Of a stretch of 64,000 nt of DNA, positions 30,582 through 40,358 are shown in pieces. A model generated the notes under the pieces. It searched no databases, was not told the DNA's origin, and saw only the letters and a program-made list of their open reading frames with translations. Each line of letters opens with the position of its first letter. The first letter of the stretch is position 1. The position numbers were made by a program, and so were the translations under genes. Source of the DNA: Roseibium aggregatum IAM 12614 (GTDB taxonomy: Bacteria > Pseudomonadota > Alphaproteobacteria > Rhizobiales > Stappiaceae); the NCBI RefSeq assembly GCF_000168975.1, contig NZ_AAUW01000002.1, positions 186,001 through 250,000 on the forward strand, written 5' to 3'.

Positions 30582-31775
30582 ATGGCTTTCAAAACTCTCG
30601 ACGATCTGACAGACATTGCCGGCAAACGCGTTCTGGTCCGGGTCGACCTCAATGTTCCGATGGACGGCGGGAAGGTGACGGATACCACCCGCATCGAACG
30701 CGTTCTGCCGACCATCCGCGAACTGTCCGACAAGAAGGCAAAGGTCATCCTGCTGGCCCATTTTGGTCGTCCGAAGGGCGAACGGGTTGCCAGCATGTCG
30801 CTCGGCCCGGTTGCCCCGGCGGTTGCCGCTCTGCTTGGCAGACCTGTGGTCTTTGCGGATGATTGTATCGGCCAGGCGGCAAAGGATGCGGTCGACGTGA
30901 TGGTCGATGGCGACGTGCTGCTTCTGGAAAACACCCGCTACCATGCCGGTGAAGAAAAGAACGACCCGGACTTCGCAAAGGCCCTTGCCGCCAATGGCGA
31001 TGTCTACGTCAACGACGCCTTTTCGGCAGCCCACCGGGCCCACGGCTCCACTGAAGGTATTGCCCGGCTGTTGCCTGCCTACGCCGGACGCACCATGCAG
31101 GCGGAACTGGAAGCCCTAGGCTCGGCGCTCGGCAATCCGGTCCGTCCGGTTCTGGCCGTTGTCGGCGGCGCCAAGGTGTCTTCCAAGATCGATCTTCTGG
31201 AAAACCTTGTGACCAGGGTCGACATGCTGGTGATCGGCGGCGGCATGGCCAACACGTTCCTGGCCGCCAAGGGTACGGATGTCGGCAAGTCGCTGTGCGA
31301 ACATGATCTGGCCGAAACCGCGAAACGCATCATGACCGCAGCCGACAAGGCCGGTTGCGAGATCGTGCTTCCGGCAGATGCCGTTGTCGCGAAGGAATTC
31401 AAGGCCGGTGCGGAGAACGAAACCGTAGCGCTCGATGCCATCCCGTCGGACGGCATGATCCTCGATGTCGGCGCAGCTTCCATCGAAACGGTAAAAACCA
31501 AGATCGATGCAGCCAAGACCCTCGTCTGGAACGGACCTCTGGGTGCGTTCGAGATCGCCCCCTTCGACACCGCAACCGTTGCAGCCGCCAAGCATGCCGC
31601 TGCCAAGACCAAGGCAGGCAAGCTGAACTCCGTGGCCGGTGGCGGCGACACCGTCGCAGCGCTCAACCACGCGGGCGCGGCAGACGATTTTTCCTACGTT
31701 TCCACCGCCGGCGGCGCTTTCCTGGAATGGCTGGAAGGCAAGGAACTGCCGGGCGTGAAGGCACTCGACGCCTGA
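30582..31775 (+). CDS. pgk: Phosphoglycerate kinase
   Basis: Transfers phosphate from 1,3-bisphosphoglycerate to ADP in glycolysis (reverse in gluconeogenesis). The 397 residues contain the N-terminal [47 protein letters not shown] and the C-terminal nucleotide-binding GGGDTVAAL. It has the usual length. It starts 28 bp after the LysE gene, so it may be transcribed with it or from a promoter inside it. It lies two genes after gap. Confidence 0.97.
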   Translation: MAFKTLDDLTDIAGKRVLVRVDLNVPMDGGKVTDTTRIERVLPTIRELSDKKAKVILLAHFGRPKGERVASMSLGPVAPAVAALLGRPVVFADDCIGQAAKDAVDVMVDGDVLLLENTRYHAGEEKNDPDFAKALAANGDVYVNDAFSAAHRAHGSTEGIARLLPAYAGRTMQAELEALGSALGNPVRPVLAVVGGAKVSSKIDLLENLVTRVDMLVIGGGMANTFLAAKGTDVGKSLCEHDLAETAKRIMTAADKAGCEIVLPADAVVAKEFKAGAENETVALDAIPSDGMILDVGAASIETVKTKIDAAKTLVWNGPLGAFEIAPFDTATVAAAKHAAAKTKAGKLNSVAGGGDTVAALNHAGAADDFSYVSTAGGAFLEWLEGKELPGVKALDA

Positions 31776-32282
31776 CGGACGAAAAGGCTGAAACCGCCCT
31801 GCAGCGCGGTTTCAGCACGCTCCTGACCCGGAAGGTCGCCCTCTCAGCGGCCTTCTGTCAGGGGCTTTCAGGACATGCGCGCAATTCGTATCCGGTTGAT
31901 TCGTCTGTCAGGGCGATGCGGATAAGCCTGGCTCTCGAACTCGGCATGAATGTTGTCGAAGTCCGTCAAGAAACGGACTTTGGCCAGATACGGTCGAGTG
32001 TCAGAGATCCGGCGGAAACGTTTGCCAATATCGGTTCGCCGGTTTAAAATTCAGCCTATCGGTCAGTTCGACCGCCTCAAATTAATTCGATCTACGAATT
32101 AATTCTGCCGGGATGATTTCCGGCAGGCCATTGTATTTTAATTGATTTAAGCGGCCACGGCCCTCTTTCCATGGCCGAAAATCTTGCTAGAACGACCGGG
32201 ACTTGACGCACCGCAAAACAGGTGTCGTGATTTTTCGCTAGCCTTGTTGGCTCATCGGAACCGCACCCTCGGGAGATTTTTG
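31776..32282. promoter_or_regulatory. Hairpin-rich intergenic region upstream of fba
   Basis: 507 bp with no credible gene. It contains a 10-bp stem just after pgk (31788-31797 with 31806-31815, 8-nt loop, no T-run, a possible Rho-aided end). Further on, in an A/T-rich island, there is a perfect 10-bp inverted repeat AATTAATTCG/CGAATTAATT (32080-32089, 32095-32104). Directly after that comes a 7-bp stem CTGCCGG/CCGGCAG (32105-32111, 32120-32126). The island lies about 180 bp before the fba start, and probably contains its promoter and an operator. Confidence 0.45.
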
Positions 32283-33350
32283 ATGGCACGTATCACCCTC
32301 CGCCAGCTTCTTGATCATGCTGCTGAACACGACTACGGCGTTCCGGCATTCAACATCAACAACATGGAGCAGGCGCTGGCGATCATGGCAGCGGCGGACC
32401 AGACCGACGCGCCGGTCATCATCCAGGCCTCCCGTGGCGCCAGGTCCTATGCCCACGATGTGATGCTGAAGCACATGATGGACGCGGTCGTGGAAATCTA
32501 TCCGCACATTCCGGTCTGCGTGCATCTGGACCACGGCAACGCACCACAGACCTGCATGACGGCCATCCAGGCCGGCTTCACTTCGGTCATGATGGACGGC
32601 TCCTTGGAAGCGGACGGCAAGACCCCGGCAAACTGGGACTACAACGTCGGCGTCACCAAGACCGTGACCGACATGTCCCATCTGGGCGGCATCTCCGTCG
32701 AAGGTGAACTCGGCGTTCTGGGCTCGCTGGAAACGGGCATGGGCGACAAGGAAGACGGCCATGGCGCGGAAGGCAAGCTCAGCCATGACCAGTTGCTGAC
32801 CGATCCGGAAGAGGCGGTCAAATTCGTGCAGGAAACCAAGGTCGACGCGCTTGCCATTGCCATGGGCACCAGCCACGGCGCCTACAAGTTCACCCGCAAG
32901 CCGGACGGCGAGATCCTCGCTATGCATGTGATCGAGGAAATCCACCGCCGTCTGCCGGAAACCCACCTTGTCATGCACGGGTCGTCTTCCGTGCCGCAGG
33001 ACCTGCAGGACATCATCAACCAGTATGGTGGCCAGATGCCGCAGACCTGGGGTGTGCCGGTGGAAGAAATCCAGCGCGGCATCAAGAACGGCGTGCGCAA
33101 GGTCAACATCGACACCGACAACCGCATGGCGATGACCGGTCAGATCCGCAAGATCCTGAGCGAGAACCCAGGCGAATTCGATCCGCGCAAATATCTGAAG
33201 CCTGCGCGCGATGCCATGCAGAAACTGTGCGTCGAGCGCCTGGAAGCCTTCAACACCGCAGGCAAGGCCTCCAAGATCAAGAAGATCATAACGCTTGCCG
33301 ATATGGCCAAACGCTACCAGACTGGCGAACTGGATCCGAAGATCGCCTGA
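32283..33350 (+). CDS. fba: Fructose-bisphosphate aldolase, class II (CbbA/Calvin subtype)
   Basis: Zinc enzyme interconverting fructose-1,6-bisphosphate with DHAP and glyceraldehyde-3-phosphate. The 355 residues match the CbbA-type class II aldolases: HLDHGN with catalytic Asp83 and zinc His84, the substrate loop [18 protein letters not shown] and VMHGSSS. GGGAG precedes the ATG at 32283; an upstream in-frame ATG runs through the A/T-rich leader and is unlikely. No RuBisCO or phosphoribulokinase gene is in the window, so this subtype does not by itself show carbon fixation. Confidence 0.96.
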   Translation: MARITLRQLLDHAAEHDYGVPAFNINNMEQALAIMAAADQTDAPVIIQASRGARSYAHDVMLKHMMDAVVEIYPHIPVCVHLDHGNAPQTCMTAIQAGFTSVMMDGSLEADGKTPANWDYNVGVTKTVTDMSHLGGISVEGELGVLGSLETGMGDKEDGHGAEGKLSHDQLLTDPEEAVKFVQETKVDALAIAMGTSHGAYKFTRKPDGEILAMHVIEEIHRRLPETHLVMHGSSSVPQDLQDIINQYGGQMPQTWGVPVEEIQRGIKNGVRKVNIDTDNRMAMTGQIRKILSENPGEFDPRKYLKPARDAMQKLCVERLEAFNTAGKASKIKKIITLADMAKRYQTGELDPKIA

Positions 33351-33389
33351 TTTTCGGCCGGACCGGCAGAGAAATTCTTTCACTTAATT

Positions 33390-33416
33390 GAAAGAGGGGC
33401 CTTGCGTCCCTCTTTC
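33390..33416 (+). terminator. Probable terminator after fba
   Basis: A 9-bp perfect stem (33390-33398 with 33408-33416) with a 9-nt loop, 40 bp past the fba stop. The T-run is short (CTTTC at the end of the stem), so efficiency is uncertain. Confidence 0.55.
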
Positions 33417-33466
33417 GCCGTCTTTAGGGACAAAATCCCGATCAGACATTAATCAGGACTGCACAA

Positions 33467-34108
33467 GTGAACCGTCCCCGCCTTTTTCTCGTGACGCCGC
33501 CGGAATTTGACACCGCCGACATGGCGGTCAAGCTCAAACAGGCCTTCACCGGTGGTGACATCGCTTGCGTGATGATCTACCGGCCCGGCGCCAGCACCAA
33601 GGACCTGCAGGCCGTCGCAAGCGAGCTTGTGCCGATCATTCAGGACGGCGGCGCGGCGGCAATCGTCTACCGCGACACCCAGGCGGCCGGTCGCAGTGGC
33701 GCCGATGGCGTCCACGTCGACACATCCCTGGAAGACCTGAAACTGGCCGTGGAAAGCTTCAAGCCCGACCGTATCGTCGGCACCGGCGGCACCAAGCTGA
33801 AGCATGATTCCATGGAATGGGCTGAAACCGGGGTCGATTATATCCTGTTCGGCAAGCTGGATCTGCCAGAGAAGGCGGAAGCCCATGACAGGACCCTGGC
33901 CAGCGCGTCATGGTGGGCGGAACTGTTCGAGACACCCTGCGTCGCCCTTGCCGGCAACACGGTCGAGACGCTGGCAGACGTCGCCGCGACCGGAGCGGAT
34001 TTTGTCGCTGTGAAGGACGCTGTCTGGCAATCCGGCAGCGACATTGCAACTGTTATCGCCGAAGCAAACCGTATTCTGGACGCCCATCCCTTTCCCGAAG
34101 CCGAATAG
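33467..34108 (+). CDS. Divergent thiamine-phosphate-synthase-like protein
   Basis: A 213-residue TIM-barrel-like protein with the general ThiE/TenI outline: LFLVTPP at the N-terminus, GADGVHVDTS where ThiE has GVHLGQxD, and GVDYILFGKL, where authentic ThiE carries GPxFPTxTK. Loss of that last pyrophosphate/thiazole-binding motif makes a standard thiamine phosphate synthase unlikely. The start is a GTG at 33467 with AGGA upstream. The neighbour fba (and the following Sel1 gene, 14 bp away) gives no thiamine context. The real substrate is unknown. Confidence 0.75.
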   Translation: MNRPRLFLVTPPEFDTADMAVKLKQAFTGGDIACVMIYRPGASTKDLQAVASELVPIIQDGGAAAIVYRDTQAAGRSGADGVHVDTSLEDLKLAVESFKPDRIVGTGGTKLKHDSMEWAETGVDYILFGKLDLPEKAEAHDRTLASASWWAELFETPCVALAGNTVETLADVAATGADFVAVKDAVWQSGSDIATVIAEANRILDAHPFPEAE

Positions 34109-34122
34109 CCCGAGCTGGATGC

Positions 34123-35307
34123 ATGCCGACACCTGAAACGAGCCTACGCCGGAAACTTCGCGCCCCATTTCTGCTGGCAGCAGGGCTGCTGGCAGCCGGA
34201 GTACTTTCCTCCGCGCCGTTGTCTCCGGCACAGGCCCAGGAGACGGCCCCAGAGAAGGCTCCAGAGAAGGCCGACACCAGCGAAACGACCGAAGATGGTG
34301 CAGCTGCCCCGGAAGCGGAAACGCCGAAAGGTGCGGACGGCAAGCCGTTGCCGGTCCTGATCGACGTCACGACCCAGAACAAGACGCTTCTGAGCATCGT
34401 CGACGCAGGCCCGCCAAAACTGGAAGAAGGGGACGTCGCGACCGCCGAGACCGCCTATGCCGCCTTCCAGCGCGGCTGGTTCCTGACCGCGCTCGGCCTG
34501 GCGACACCGCTCGCCGAAGACGGCGACAAGGCTGCTCAGGCGCTACTCGGTGTACTTCACGAAGCCGGGCTCGGCATTCACCAGGACAAGGCCAAGGCGG
34601 CCGACTGGTACAGCCTGGCCGCCGCCAAGGGCGACACCGGCTCCGCCATGCAGTTGGCCCAGCTCTATCTGCTGGGCACCGGCGTCGAGGTCGACAAGAA
34701 GAAGGCGGCTGATCTTTTCGAAGAAGCGGCGAATGCCGGCAATGCCTCCGCGCTCTACAATCTCGCCCTGCTCTACCAGGAAGGCGAAGGGCGCCCTTTC
34801 GATGAAAAGAAATCACGCGAGCTTCTGGAACAAGCGGCCAAGCTCAACGATCCCGAGGCTCAATATGCCCTCGGCCTCTCCTACCTCGAAGCGCAGACCG
34901 GACTGAACGATCCCGGGCTTGGCGCGTTCTGGCTTGGCCGCGCAGCTCGCCGCGGGCACACCTCTGCACAGGTCTATTATGGCATCCTGAGATTCCAGGG
35001 CAAAGGCGTGGACCCGAACGAGGCGGAAGCTGCGGACTGGTTCGAGCGTGCAGCGACCGCAGGCAACCCGGTCGCGATGAACCGGCTGGCGCGGGTCTAT
35101 GCCTATGGCCGCGGACGGGAACAGGATTTCGCCGCCGCTGCCGGCTGGCACCTGATTGCCCGTACACTCGGCGTTTCGGATTTCTCACTCGACCGGATTA
35201 TCGAGAGCCTGGACGAAACCACGATGGACGAAGCACGCAAGCTGGCCGAACAATATTCGGCCACATTGATGGCTCCGTCACAGGACCCCACCAAGGAATC
35301 GCCGTAA
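34123..35307 (+). CDS. Exported Sel1-like repeat protein
   Basis: A 394-residue protein with a signal peptide (cleavage near SPAQA, ~37), a Glu/Ala/Pro-rich linker (~38-75) and about seven Sel1-like (SLR) repeats between ~105 and 350, recognisable as A-x-LGxLxxxGxGVxxDxxKAxxWxxxAAxxG. SLR proteins are periplasmic scaffolds mediating protein-protein contacts, often linked to envelope or signalling complexes. The partner is unknown. The Shine-Dalgarno before 34123 is weak; I chose this ATG for the signal peptide. Confidence 0.87.
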   Translation: MPTPETSLRRKLRAPFLLAAGLLAAGVLSSAPLSPAQAQETAPEKAPEKADTSETTEDGAAAPEAETPKGADGKPLPVLIDVTTQNKTLLSIVDAGPPKLEEGDVATAETAYAAFQRGWFLTALGLATPLAEDGDKAAQALLGVLHEAGLGIHQDKAKAADWYSLAAAKGDTGSAMQLAQLYLLGTGVEVDKKKAADLFEEAANAGNASALYNLALLYQEGEGRPFDEKKSRELLEQAAKLNDPEAQYALGLSYLEAQTGLNDPGLGAFWLGRAARRGHTSAQVYYGILRFQGKGVDPNEAEAADWFERAATAGNPVAMNRLARVYAYGRGREQDFAAAAGWHLIARTLGVSDFSLDRIIESLDETTMDEARKLAEQYSATLMAPSQDPTKESP

Positions 35308-35553
35308 ACCGCGCGCCGGCGCCCGGAATCGTAAGGATGTTTGCCTTTTTTCCTTGAACTCCACCGGCTTTTGTGGTGGACAGGCGCGAGCAAATTTCAG
35401 GCGCACCGGCGGCCCGCTGGTCACCGCCCTGCTACAGGTTCTGTTGAGTTTTGGAGTTTTGTTGCGATTTGGGTGGAAACCCCATCGAACGCGGCGGGTT
35501 TCCAATGGTCACCAGACCCTGAGATCCAAACAAATCAAACAGTCGGTCGTTCC

Positions 35554-36117
35554 ATGAAAATCAACGGAAACGAAATAAAGCCCGGTAACGTGCTTCAGCA
35601 CCAGGACACGCTTTGGGCGGTTGTCAAAGTCCAACACGTCAAGCCAGGCAAAGGCGGCGCCTTCGCACAGGTTGAAATGAAAAACCTGCTCGACGGCCGC
35701 AAGCTCAACGAGCGTTTCCGCTCCGAAGACAAGGTCGAGCGCGTCCGCCTGGAACAGAAAGACTTCCAGTATCTCTTCACCCAGGAAGACATGCTGATCT
35801 TCATGGACACGGAAACCTACGAGCAGCTTGAACTTCAGGCTGATTTCGTCGGCGACCGCGCCGCCTTCCTGCAGGACGGCATGATGGTGACCGTGGAACT
35901 GCACGAAGAGCGCCCGATCGGGATTACCCTGCCGCAGTTCGTAACCCTGGAAATCCGGGAAGCCGACGCAGTGGTGAAGGGCCAGACCCAGTCTTCGTCC
36001 TACAAGCCCGCGCTGATGGAAAACGGCGTGCGCGTCATGGTTCCGCCGTTCATCACGGCTGGCGAAAAGATCATCGTCGATACCGGCTCTCTGGAATACG
36101 TCCGCCGCGCGGACTGA
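35554..36117 (+). CDS. efp: Elongation factor P
   Basis: EF-P relieves ribosome stalling at polyproline stretches (the Pro-rich TolA linker in this window is one obvious client). The 187-residue three-domain protein begins [12 protein letters not shown] and carries the modifiable lysine at position 33 in the loop [10 protein letters not shown]. The modification enzymes EpmA/EpmB are not in the window. The ATG at 35554 gives the standard N-terminus; longer in-frame starts are not credible. Confidence 0.96.
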   Translation: MKINGNEIKPGNVLQHQDTLWAVVKVQHVKPGKGGAFAQVEMKNLLDGRKLNERFRSEDKVERVRLEQKDFQYLFTQEDMLIFMDTETYEQLELQADFVGDRAAFLQDGMMVTVELHEERPIGITLPQFVTLEIREADAVVKGQTQSSSYKPALMENGVRVMVPPFITAGEKIIVDTGSLEYVRRAD

Positions 36118-36190
36118 CCTCCGACTGGCAAGACTTCAAACTGGCGCGCCCGGATTTCGCCGGGCAGCGCCCAACAACAAGTGACGAACA

Positions 36191-36997
36191 ATGGCCCGCA
36201 CAGCTCTCCTCAACGTGATGGTTCAAGCCGCAACGAAAGCCGGACGCTCTCTGGTTCGCGATTTCGGTGAAGTTGAAAACCTTCAGGTATCCCGCAAGGG
36301 ACCCGGCGACTTCGTCTCGGCAGCAGACCGCCGCGCCGAGGACATCGTGCGTGCCGAGCTGACCAAGGCCCGCCCGACCTTCGGTCTGGTGATGGAAGAA
36401 AGCGGCGAAGTCGAAGGGACGGACGGCCAGCACCGCTGGCATGTGGACCCGCTCGACGGCACCACCAACTTCCTGCACGGGATTCCGATCTTCGCCACCT
36501 CCATCGCACTGGAGCGGGCTGGCGAGATCGTTGCCGGTGTCATCTACAACCCGGTGATGGACGAGCTTTACACCGCAGAGCGCGGCCGCGGGGCCTTCCT
36601 CAACGACCGCCGCCTGCGCGTTGCCGGCCGCTCGGAACTGCATGAAATGGTGTTCGGCACCGGCCTTCCCTTCATCGGGACGGGTGACCATGGCCGCACC
36701 CTGCGCGAGCTGCGTTATATCATGCCGGAAGTGGCAGGCGTGCGCCGCTGCGGCGCTGCCGCGCTCGATCTGGCCTGGACCGCGTCCGGCCGCCTGGATG
36801 GCTTCTGGGAGCGCAACCTCAACACCTGGGACATCGCAGCAGGTCTCCTGATGGTTCGCGAAGCCGGTGGCTTCGTCAGCGATCTTCAGGGCAAGAACAA
36901 GATGCTGGAAAGCGGCGATGTGGTCGCCGGCAACGAAGACGCCCACAAATATCTGCTGCAGCTTCTGAAAAAGGCGGCAACCCCGGCTCAGGGCTGA
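36191..36997 (+). CDS. suhB: Inositol monophosphatase family protein (SuhB-like)
   Basis: Mg-dependent, Li-sensitive phosphatase family with inositol-1-phosphate and related substrates. SuhB also acts in rRNA antitermination in E. coli. The 268 residues contain the metal ligands MEESGE (Glu70), WHVDPLDGTTNF (Asp86, Asp89) and the C-terminal WDIAAG. It is 73 bp after efp, a frequent pairing in Rhizobiales. The true substrate is not known from sequence. Confidence 0.92.
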   Translation: MARTALLNVMVQAATKAGRSLVRDFGEVENLQVSRKGPGDFVSAADRRAEDIVRAELTKARPTFGLVMEESGEVEGTDGQHRWHVDPLDGTTNFLHGIPIFATSIALERAGEIVAGVIYNPVMDELYTAERGRGAFLNDRRLRVAGRSELHEMVFGTGLPFIGTGDHGRTLRELRYIMPEVAGVRRCGAAALDLAWTASGRLDGFWERNLNTWDIAAGLLMVREAGGFVSDLQGKNKMLESGDVVAGNEDAHKYLLQLLKKAATPAQG

Positions 36998-37026
36998 TTG
37001 CTTCCGGAATTTCTGCCATGAGTGGC

Positions 37027-37048
37027 GGCCCGTCTTTGGAGACGGGCC
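37027..37048 (+). terminator. Hairpin downstream of suhB
   Basis: A 9-bp perfect stem (37027-37035 with 37040-37048, 4-nt loop) 29 bp past the suhB stop. No T-run follows, so it may act with Rho or as a 3'-end stabiliser. Confidence 0.5.
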
Positions 37049-37207
37049 CTATGGGCCACCTGAAAACGGGAGTGCCCTTTGGATAAGCCATCCGATTTCG
37101 GGCTTTCCAGACTTTATTCGGGCCTCTTCGGCAATTCGAGGTTTCCAAGCCGTTAAAAATCACGCTATCAATCAGTTACGTCCAATTCAGGTGATTGATA
37201 ACGCAAT

Positions 37208-38196
37208 ATGGCCCGTGAATTCGACCCCTACAGCCTGTCCAGTCCGCGGGCCTATCTGACCTTCATGATCATCTTCCTGGTGATCGTTGCCTTCATCGCC
37301 TTCATCCTGTTCCCGCAGATATCGACGGCTTTCATGAGCAACCCGGGTCTGAATGGCCTGATCGTGCTTGTTGGCGTGTTCGGTGTGCTGCTGCTCTTCG
37401 GCCGCGTGATCCGCCTGTTCCCGGAAATCTCCTGGGTCAACAGTTTCCGGATCGGCGACCCGGGCCTCGACACGCGTTCGCCGGTGCTGCTGGCACCGAT
37501 GGCAGCCCTGCTCGGCAACAAGTCCGGCGACATGGCCCTGACGCCGACCACTGCCCGGTCGATCCTCGATTCCATCGGCATGCGCCTTGAGGAAAGTCGC
37601 GAGATGTCGCGCTACCTCACCGGCCTTCTGGTGTTCCTCGGCCTGCTCGGTACCTTCTGGGGCCTGCTCCAGACTGTCAGCTCGGTCGGCGCCACCATCC
37701 AGTCGCTCGACGTCGGCTCGGGCGACGCCAACGTCATCTTCGAGGACCTGAAAGCGGGCCTGGAAGCGCCGCTCTCCGGCATGGGCACGGCCTTCTCGTC
37801 CTCGCTGTTCGGTCTCACGGGCTCGCTGGTGCTGGGCTTCCTGGATCTGCAGGCCGGCCAGGCGCAGAACCGATTCTACAACGAACTGGAAGACTGGCTC
37901 TCCACGGTCACCGACATTGATCCGGAAGAAAGCCTGTTCAACGCACCCGATTCTCCGGGCGTCGAACAGATACAGGCCTCGATCTCCGCCTTGCAGAAAA
38001 GCGTCGAGGAAGGTGGCAGCAAGAATGCCAACCAGGCCATGGCCAATCTTGCGGAAGGCATCCAGGGCCTCGTCAAACATGTGCGCTCCGAACAGCAGAT
38101 GATGCGCGACTGGGCCGAGGCCCAGGGCGAACAGCAAAAGCGCATCGAAGGCTCCTGTCGTCGATCGCCGCGGCCTTCGACCGCGCGAAGGAGTAA
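37208..38196 (+). CDS. MotA/TolQ/ExbB-like membrane protein (last residues frameshifted)
   Basis: A predicted proton-channel-type subunit: hydrophobic helices at ~15-37 and ~45-65, a pair in the middle (LLVFLGLLGTFWGLLQTV; TAFSSSLFGLTGSLVLGF) and a cytoplasmic helical tail. The frame as given runs on into an Arg-rich shadow after EQQKRIE (38149). One extra base there restores LLSSIAAAFDRAKE and a stop at 38196, three bases before the next gene, for a total of 329 residues. With its partner it forms a MotA-MotB-like pair, but no flagellar genes are near. The role of this conserved alphaproteobacterial pair is not established. Confidence 0.85.
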
Positions 38197-38199
38197 ACG

Positions 38200-39239
38200 A
38201 TGGCCGGACTGGCAGCATTACGCGCCCGCCGCAGGCCCAGTCGACCGACTACTGGCCCGGCTTCGTCGACGCCATGGCGACGCTGCTGCTCGTCATCATC
38301 TTTCTGCTGTCCATCTTCATGATCGCGCAGTTCTTCCTGTCGCAGCAGCTTTCGGGACGCGACACGGTTCTGAACCGGCTCAACGCCCAGATCAGCGAGC
38401 TCACCGAGCTTCTTGCGCTGGAGCGCGCCAATTCCGGCGAACTGGAAGACACCATCCTCGGCCTGCAGGCCAGCCTCTCCGATGCAGAGGCCGAACAGAC
38501 CCGTCTGCTCGGTCTTCTGGAAAACAGTTCCGGTGCAGCCGATGCCGCCGGCGGACGCGCCTCGCAGCTTGAAAACCTGCTCGACGACGAACGCCAGATC
38601 AGCCAGGAGGCCCTTGCGCAGGTCGAGCTGCTCAACCAGCAGATCGCGGCACTGCGCCGCCAGATTGCGGCCGCCAACGCCGCCCTTGAAGCATCCGAGG
38701 CAAAGGAAGCCGACAGCCAGGCCAAGATTGCGAGCCTCGGCAAAAGGTTGAACGCCGCGCTGGTGCAGCGCGTGCAGGAACTGTCGCGCTACCGCTCGGA
38801 CTTCTTCGGCCGCCTGCGTGAGATCCTGTCCCAGCGCTCCGACATCTCCGTTGTCGGCGACCGGTTCGTGTTTCAGTCCGAAGTGCTGTTCGACAGCGGC
38901 CAGGAAGACATCAATCCGGAAGGCCGGCAGGAGCTCGACAAGCTCGCAGACGCCATCCAGGAACTCAGCGCCCAGATCCCCGACGAGATCAACTGGGTGC
39001 TGCGTGTCGACGGCCACACCGACGCCCGCCCGCTGTCGGGCACCGGGCGCTTGCGCAACAACTGGGAACTTTCCGCAGCCCGCGCCATTTCCGTGGTCCG
39101 CTACCTGATCGAACGTGGCGTCGATCCCAAGCGGCTTGTCGCGGCCGGTTTCGGCGAATTCCAGCCGCTGGAAGAAGGCGACACGCAGGAAGCCCTTGCC
39201 AAGAACCGCCGGATCGAACTGAAGCTGACGGAACGCTGA
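38200..39239 (+). CDS. OmpA-domain (MotB-like) partner protein (first residues frameshifted)
   Basis: A 346-residue protein when one base is restored between 38221 and 38234: the ATG at 38200 then reads into STDYWPGFVDAMATLLLVI. As given, an intact frame starts only at 38274. It has one N-terminal transmembrane helix with an acidic residue in FVDAMATLL (MotB plug/TM pattern), a long periplasmic coiled coil (~50-190) and a C-terminal OmpA peptidoglycan-binding domain (VDGHTDARP; ARAISVVRYL; NRRIELKL). It is 3 bp downstream of the MotA-like gene. It probably anchors a stator-like complex to the cell wall. Confidence 0.85.
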
Positions 39240-39341
39240 GCATCGCCTCACGTCAACGAAGCCTGACCAGGTCGCGCGGCATCCCCATCTGATCCGACAT
39301 GCTGCTTGACTTTTCCGCCCTCAGACGGACTTTTCAAACGC

Positions 39342-40031
39342 ATGCAGATCCTCAAAGGCCATTGGCAGCTCATTCTGATCACGGCGGTCATGTTCCTTTT
39401 CTGGAACACGATCTTTGTTGTGCCTCTGAAGATCCTGATCGTCTATCTGCATGAGCTTTCCCATGCGCTTGCCGCACTTCTGACCGGCGGCTCAGTGGAG
39501 GAGATCTCGCTCTCGCCCTGGCAAGGCGGTCATGCGATCACGCGTGGCGGCAGCCGTTTCCTGACGCTGACTGCGGGCTATCTCGGCTCCCTTACCATCG
39601 GCATGGCGCTGTTGATGATCGCGCTGAAGACAGATGCGGACCGCATTGTGCTGGGGCTGCTCGGCGCCTTCACCTTGCTGGTTGCCCTGCTTTATATTCG
39701 CGATCTCTTCGCCCTCGCCTTCTGCATCGGCACAGGTATAGCCATGCTGGCGGCTGCAAGGTATCTCAGTGTCACGGTCAACGACCTGATCCTGCGCGTC
39801 ATCGGCCTGACCAGCATTCTCTATGTGCCCTTCGACATCTTCGACGATACCATCCGCCGCTCGGGCGCCCGTTCGGACGCTTACATGCTGGCGGAAGAGT
39901 TCGGCGGCCCCACCATTTTCTGGGGCGGGCTGTGGCTGCTGGCAAGCCTTGCCATCATCTACCTCTGCCTGAGGCACGGTCTCGGCAACAGCAGCAACGT
40001 GGATTTCGGAAAGCGCGTTCAAAAAGGCTAG
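39342..40031 (+). CDS. M50-like membrane metalloprotease family protein
   Basis: A 229-residue polytopic protein with an HExxH zinc motif inside a membrane helix (HELSHALAALLTGG, 37-50), then at least four more hydrophobic segments. The motif and the segment TAGYLGSLTIGMALL match M50B-type site-2-protease-like proteins. No PDZ domain is present. The substrate is unknown and could be a regulator or none. The ATG at 39342 was chosen; a TTG at 39306 is possible. Neither has a strong Shine-Dalgarno. Confidence 0.75.
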   Translation: MQILKGHWQLILITAVMFLFWNTIFVVPLKILIVYLHELSHALAALLTGGSVEEISLSPWQGGHAITRGGSRFLTLTAGYLGSLTIGMALLMIALKTDADRIVLGLLGAFTLLVALLYIRDLFALAFCIGTGIAMLAAARYLSVTVNDLILRVIGLTSILYVPFDIFDDTIRRSGARSDAYMLAEEFGGPTIFWGGLWLLASLAIIYLCLRHGLGNSSNVDFGKRVQKG

Positions 40032-40100
40032 CATTTGCCGCTTGACCTTACGGCCTGCAAGGGCTGTCCTATAGGCGCACCATCCTTCCCGGAGACCGCC

Positions 40101-40349
40101 ATGCTGGACCTTCGCCCCAACTGTGAATGCTGCAACAAGGATCTTCCGCCGCATTCGGAAGAGGCCTTCATCTGTACCTTCGAATGCACGTTCTGTGCGG
40201 ACTGCGCCCGAAACGTACTGCAGGGCACCTGCCCCAACTGCGGCGGTAATTTTCAGCAGCGCCCGATCCGGCCAGCTGGAGCCCTTTTACGCCATCCTGC
40301 TTCCACGCAGCGGATCTACAAACCGGAAGGCTGTGGTCAGAACACCTAG
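40101..40349 (+). CDS. DUF1272 small zinc-binding protein
   Basis: An 82-residue protein with eight cysteines in CxxC-type pairs (CECCNKDL; CTFECTFCADC; GTCPNCGG) matching DUF1272, a putative double zinc ribbon. GGAG precedes the ATG at 40101. The last ~25 residues are less typical of the family. It converges on the TRAP permease gene, with 9 bp between the two stops. Function unknown. Confidence 0.87.
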   Translation: MLDLRPNCECCNKDLPPHSEEAFICTFECTFCADCARNVLQGTCPNCGGNFQQRPIRPAGALLRHPASTQRIYKPEGCGQNT

Positions 40350-40358
40350 AGCCTCGCT

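Noticed and set aside
31355..32047. 230-codon plus-strand frame running through the end of pgk into the spacer
   Set aside because: Its first two thirds are a shadow of pgk and the rest has no start signal or domain.
37208..39239. Zorya defence genes zorA/zorB
   Set aside because: The architecture is similar, but no zorC/D/E or other defence genes accompany it, and the setting is core chromosomal (efp, suhB).
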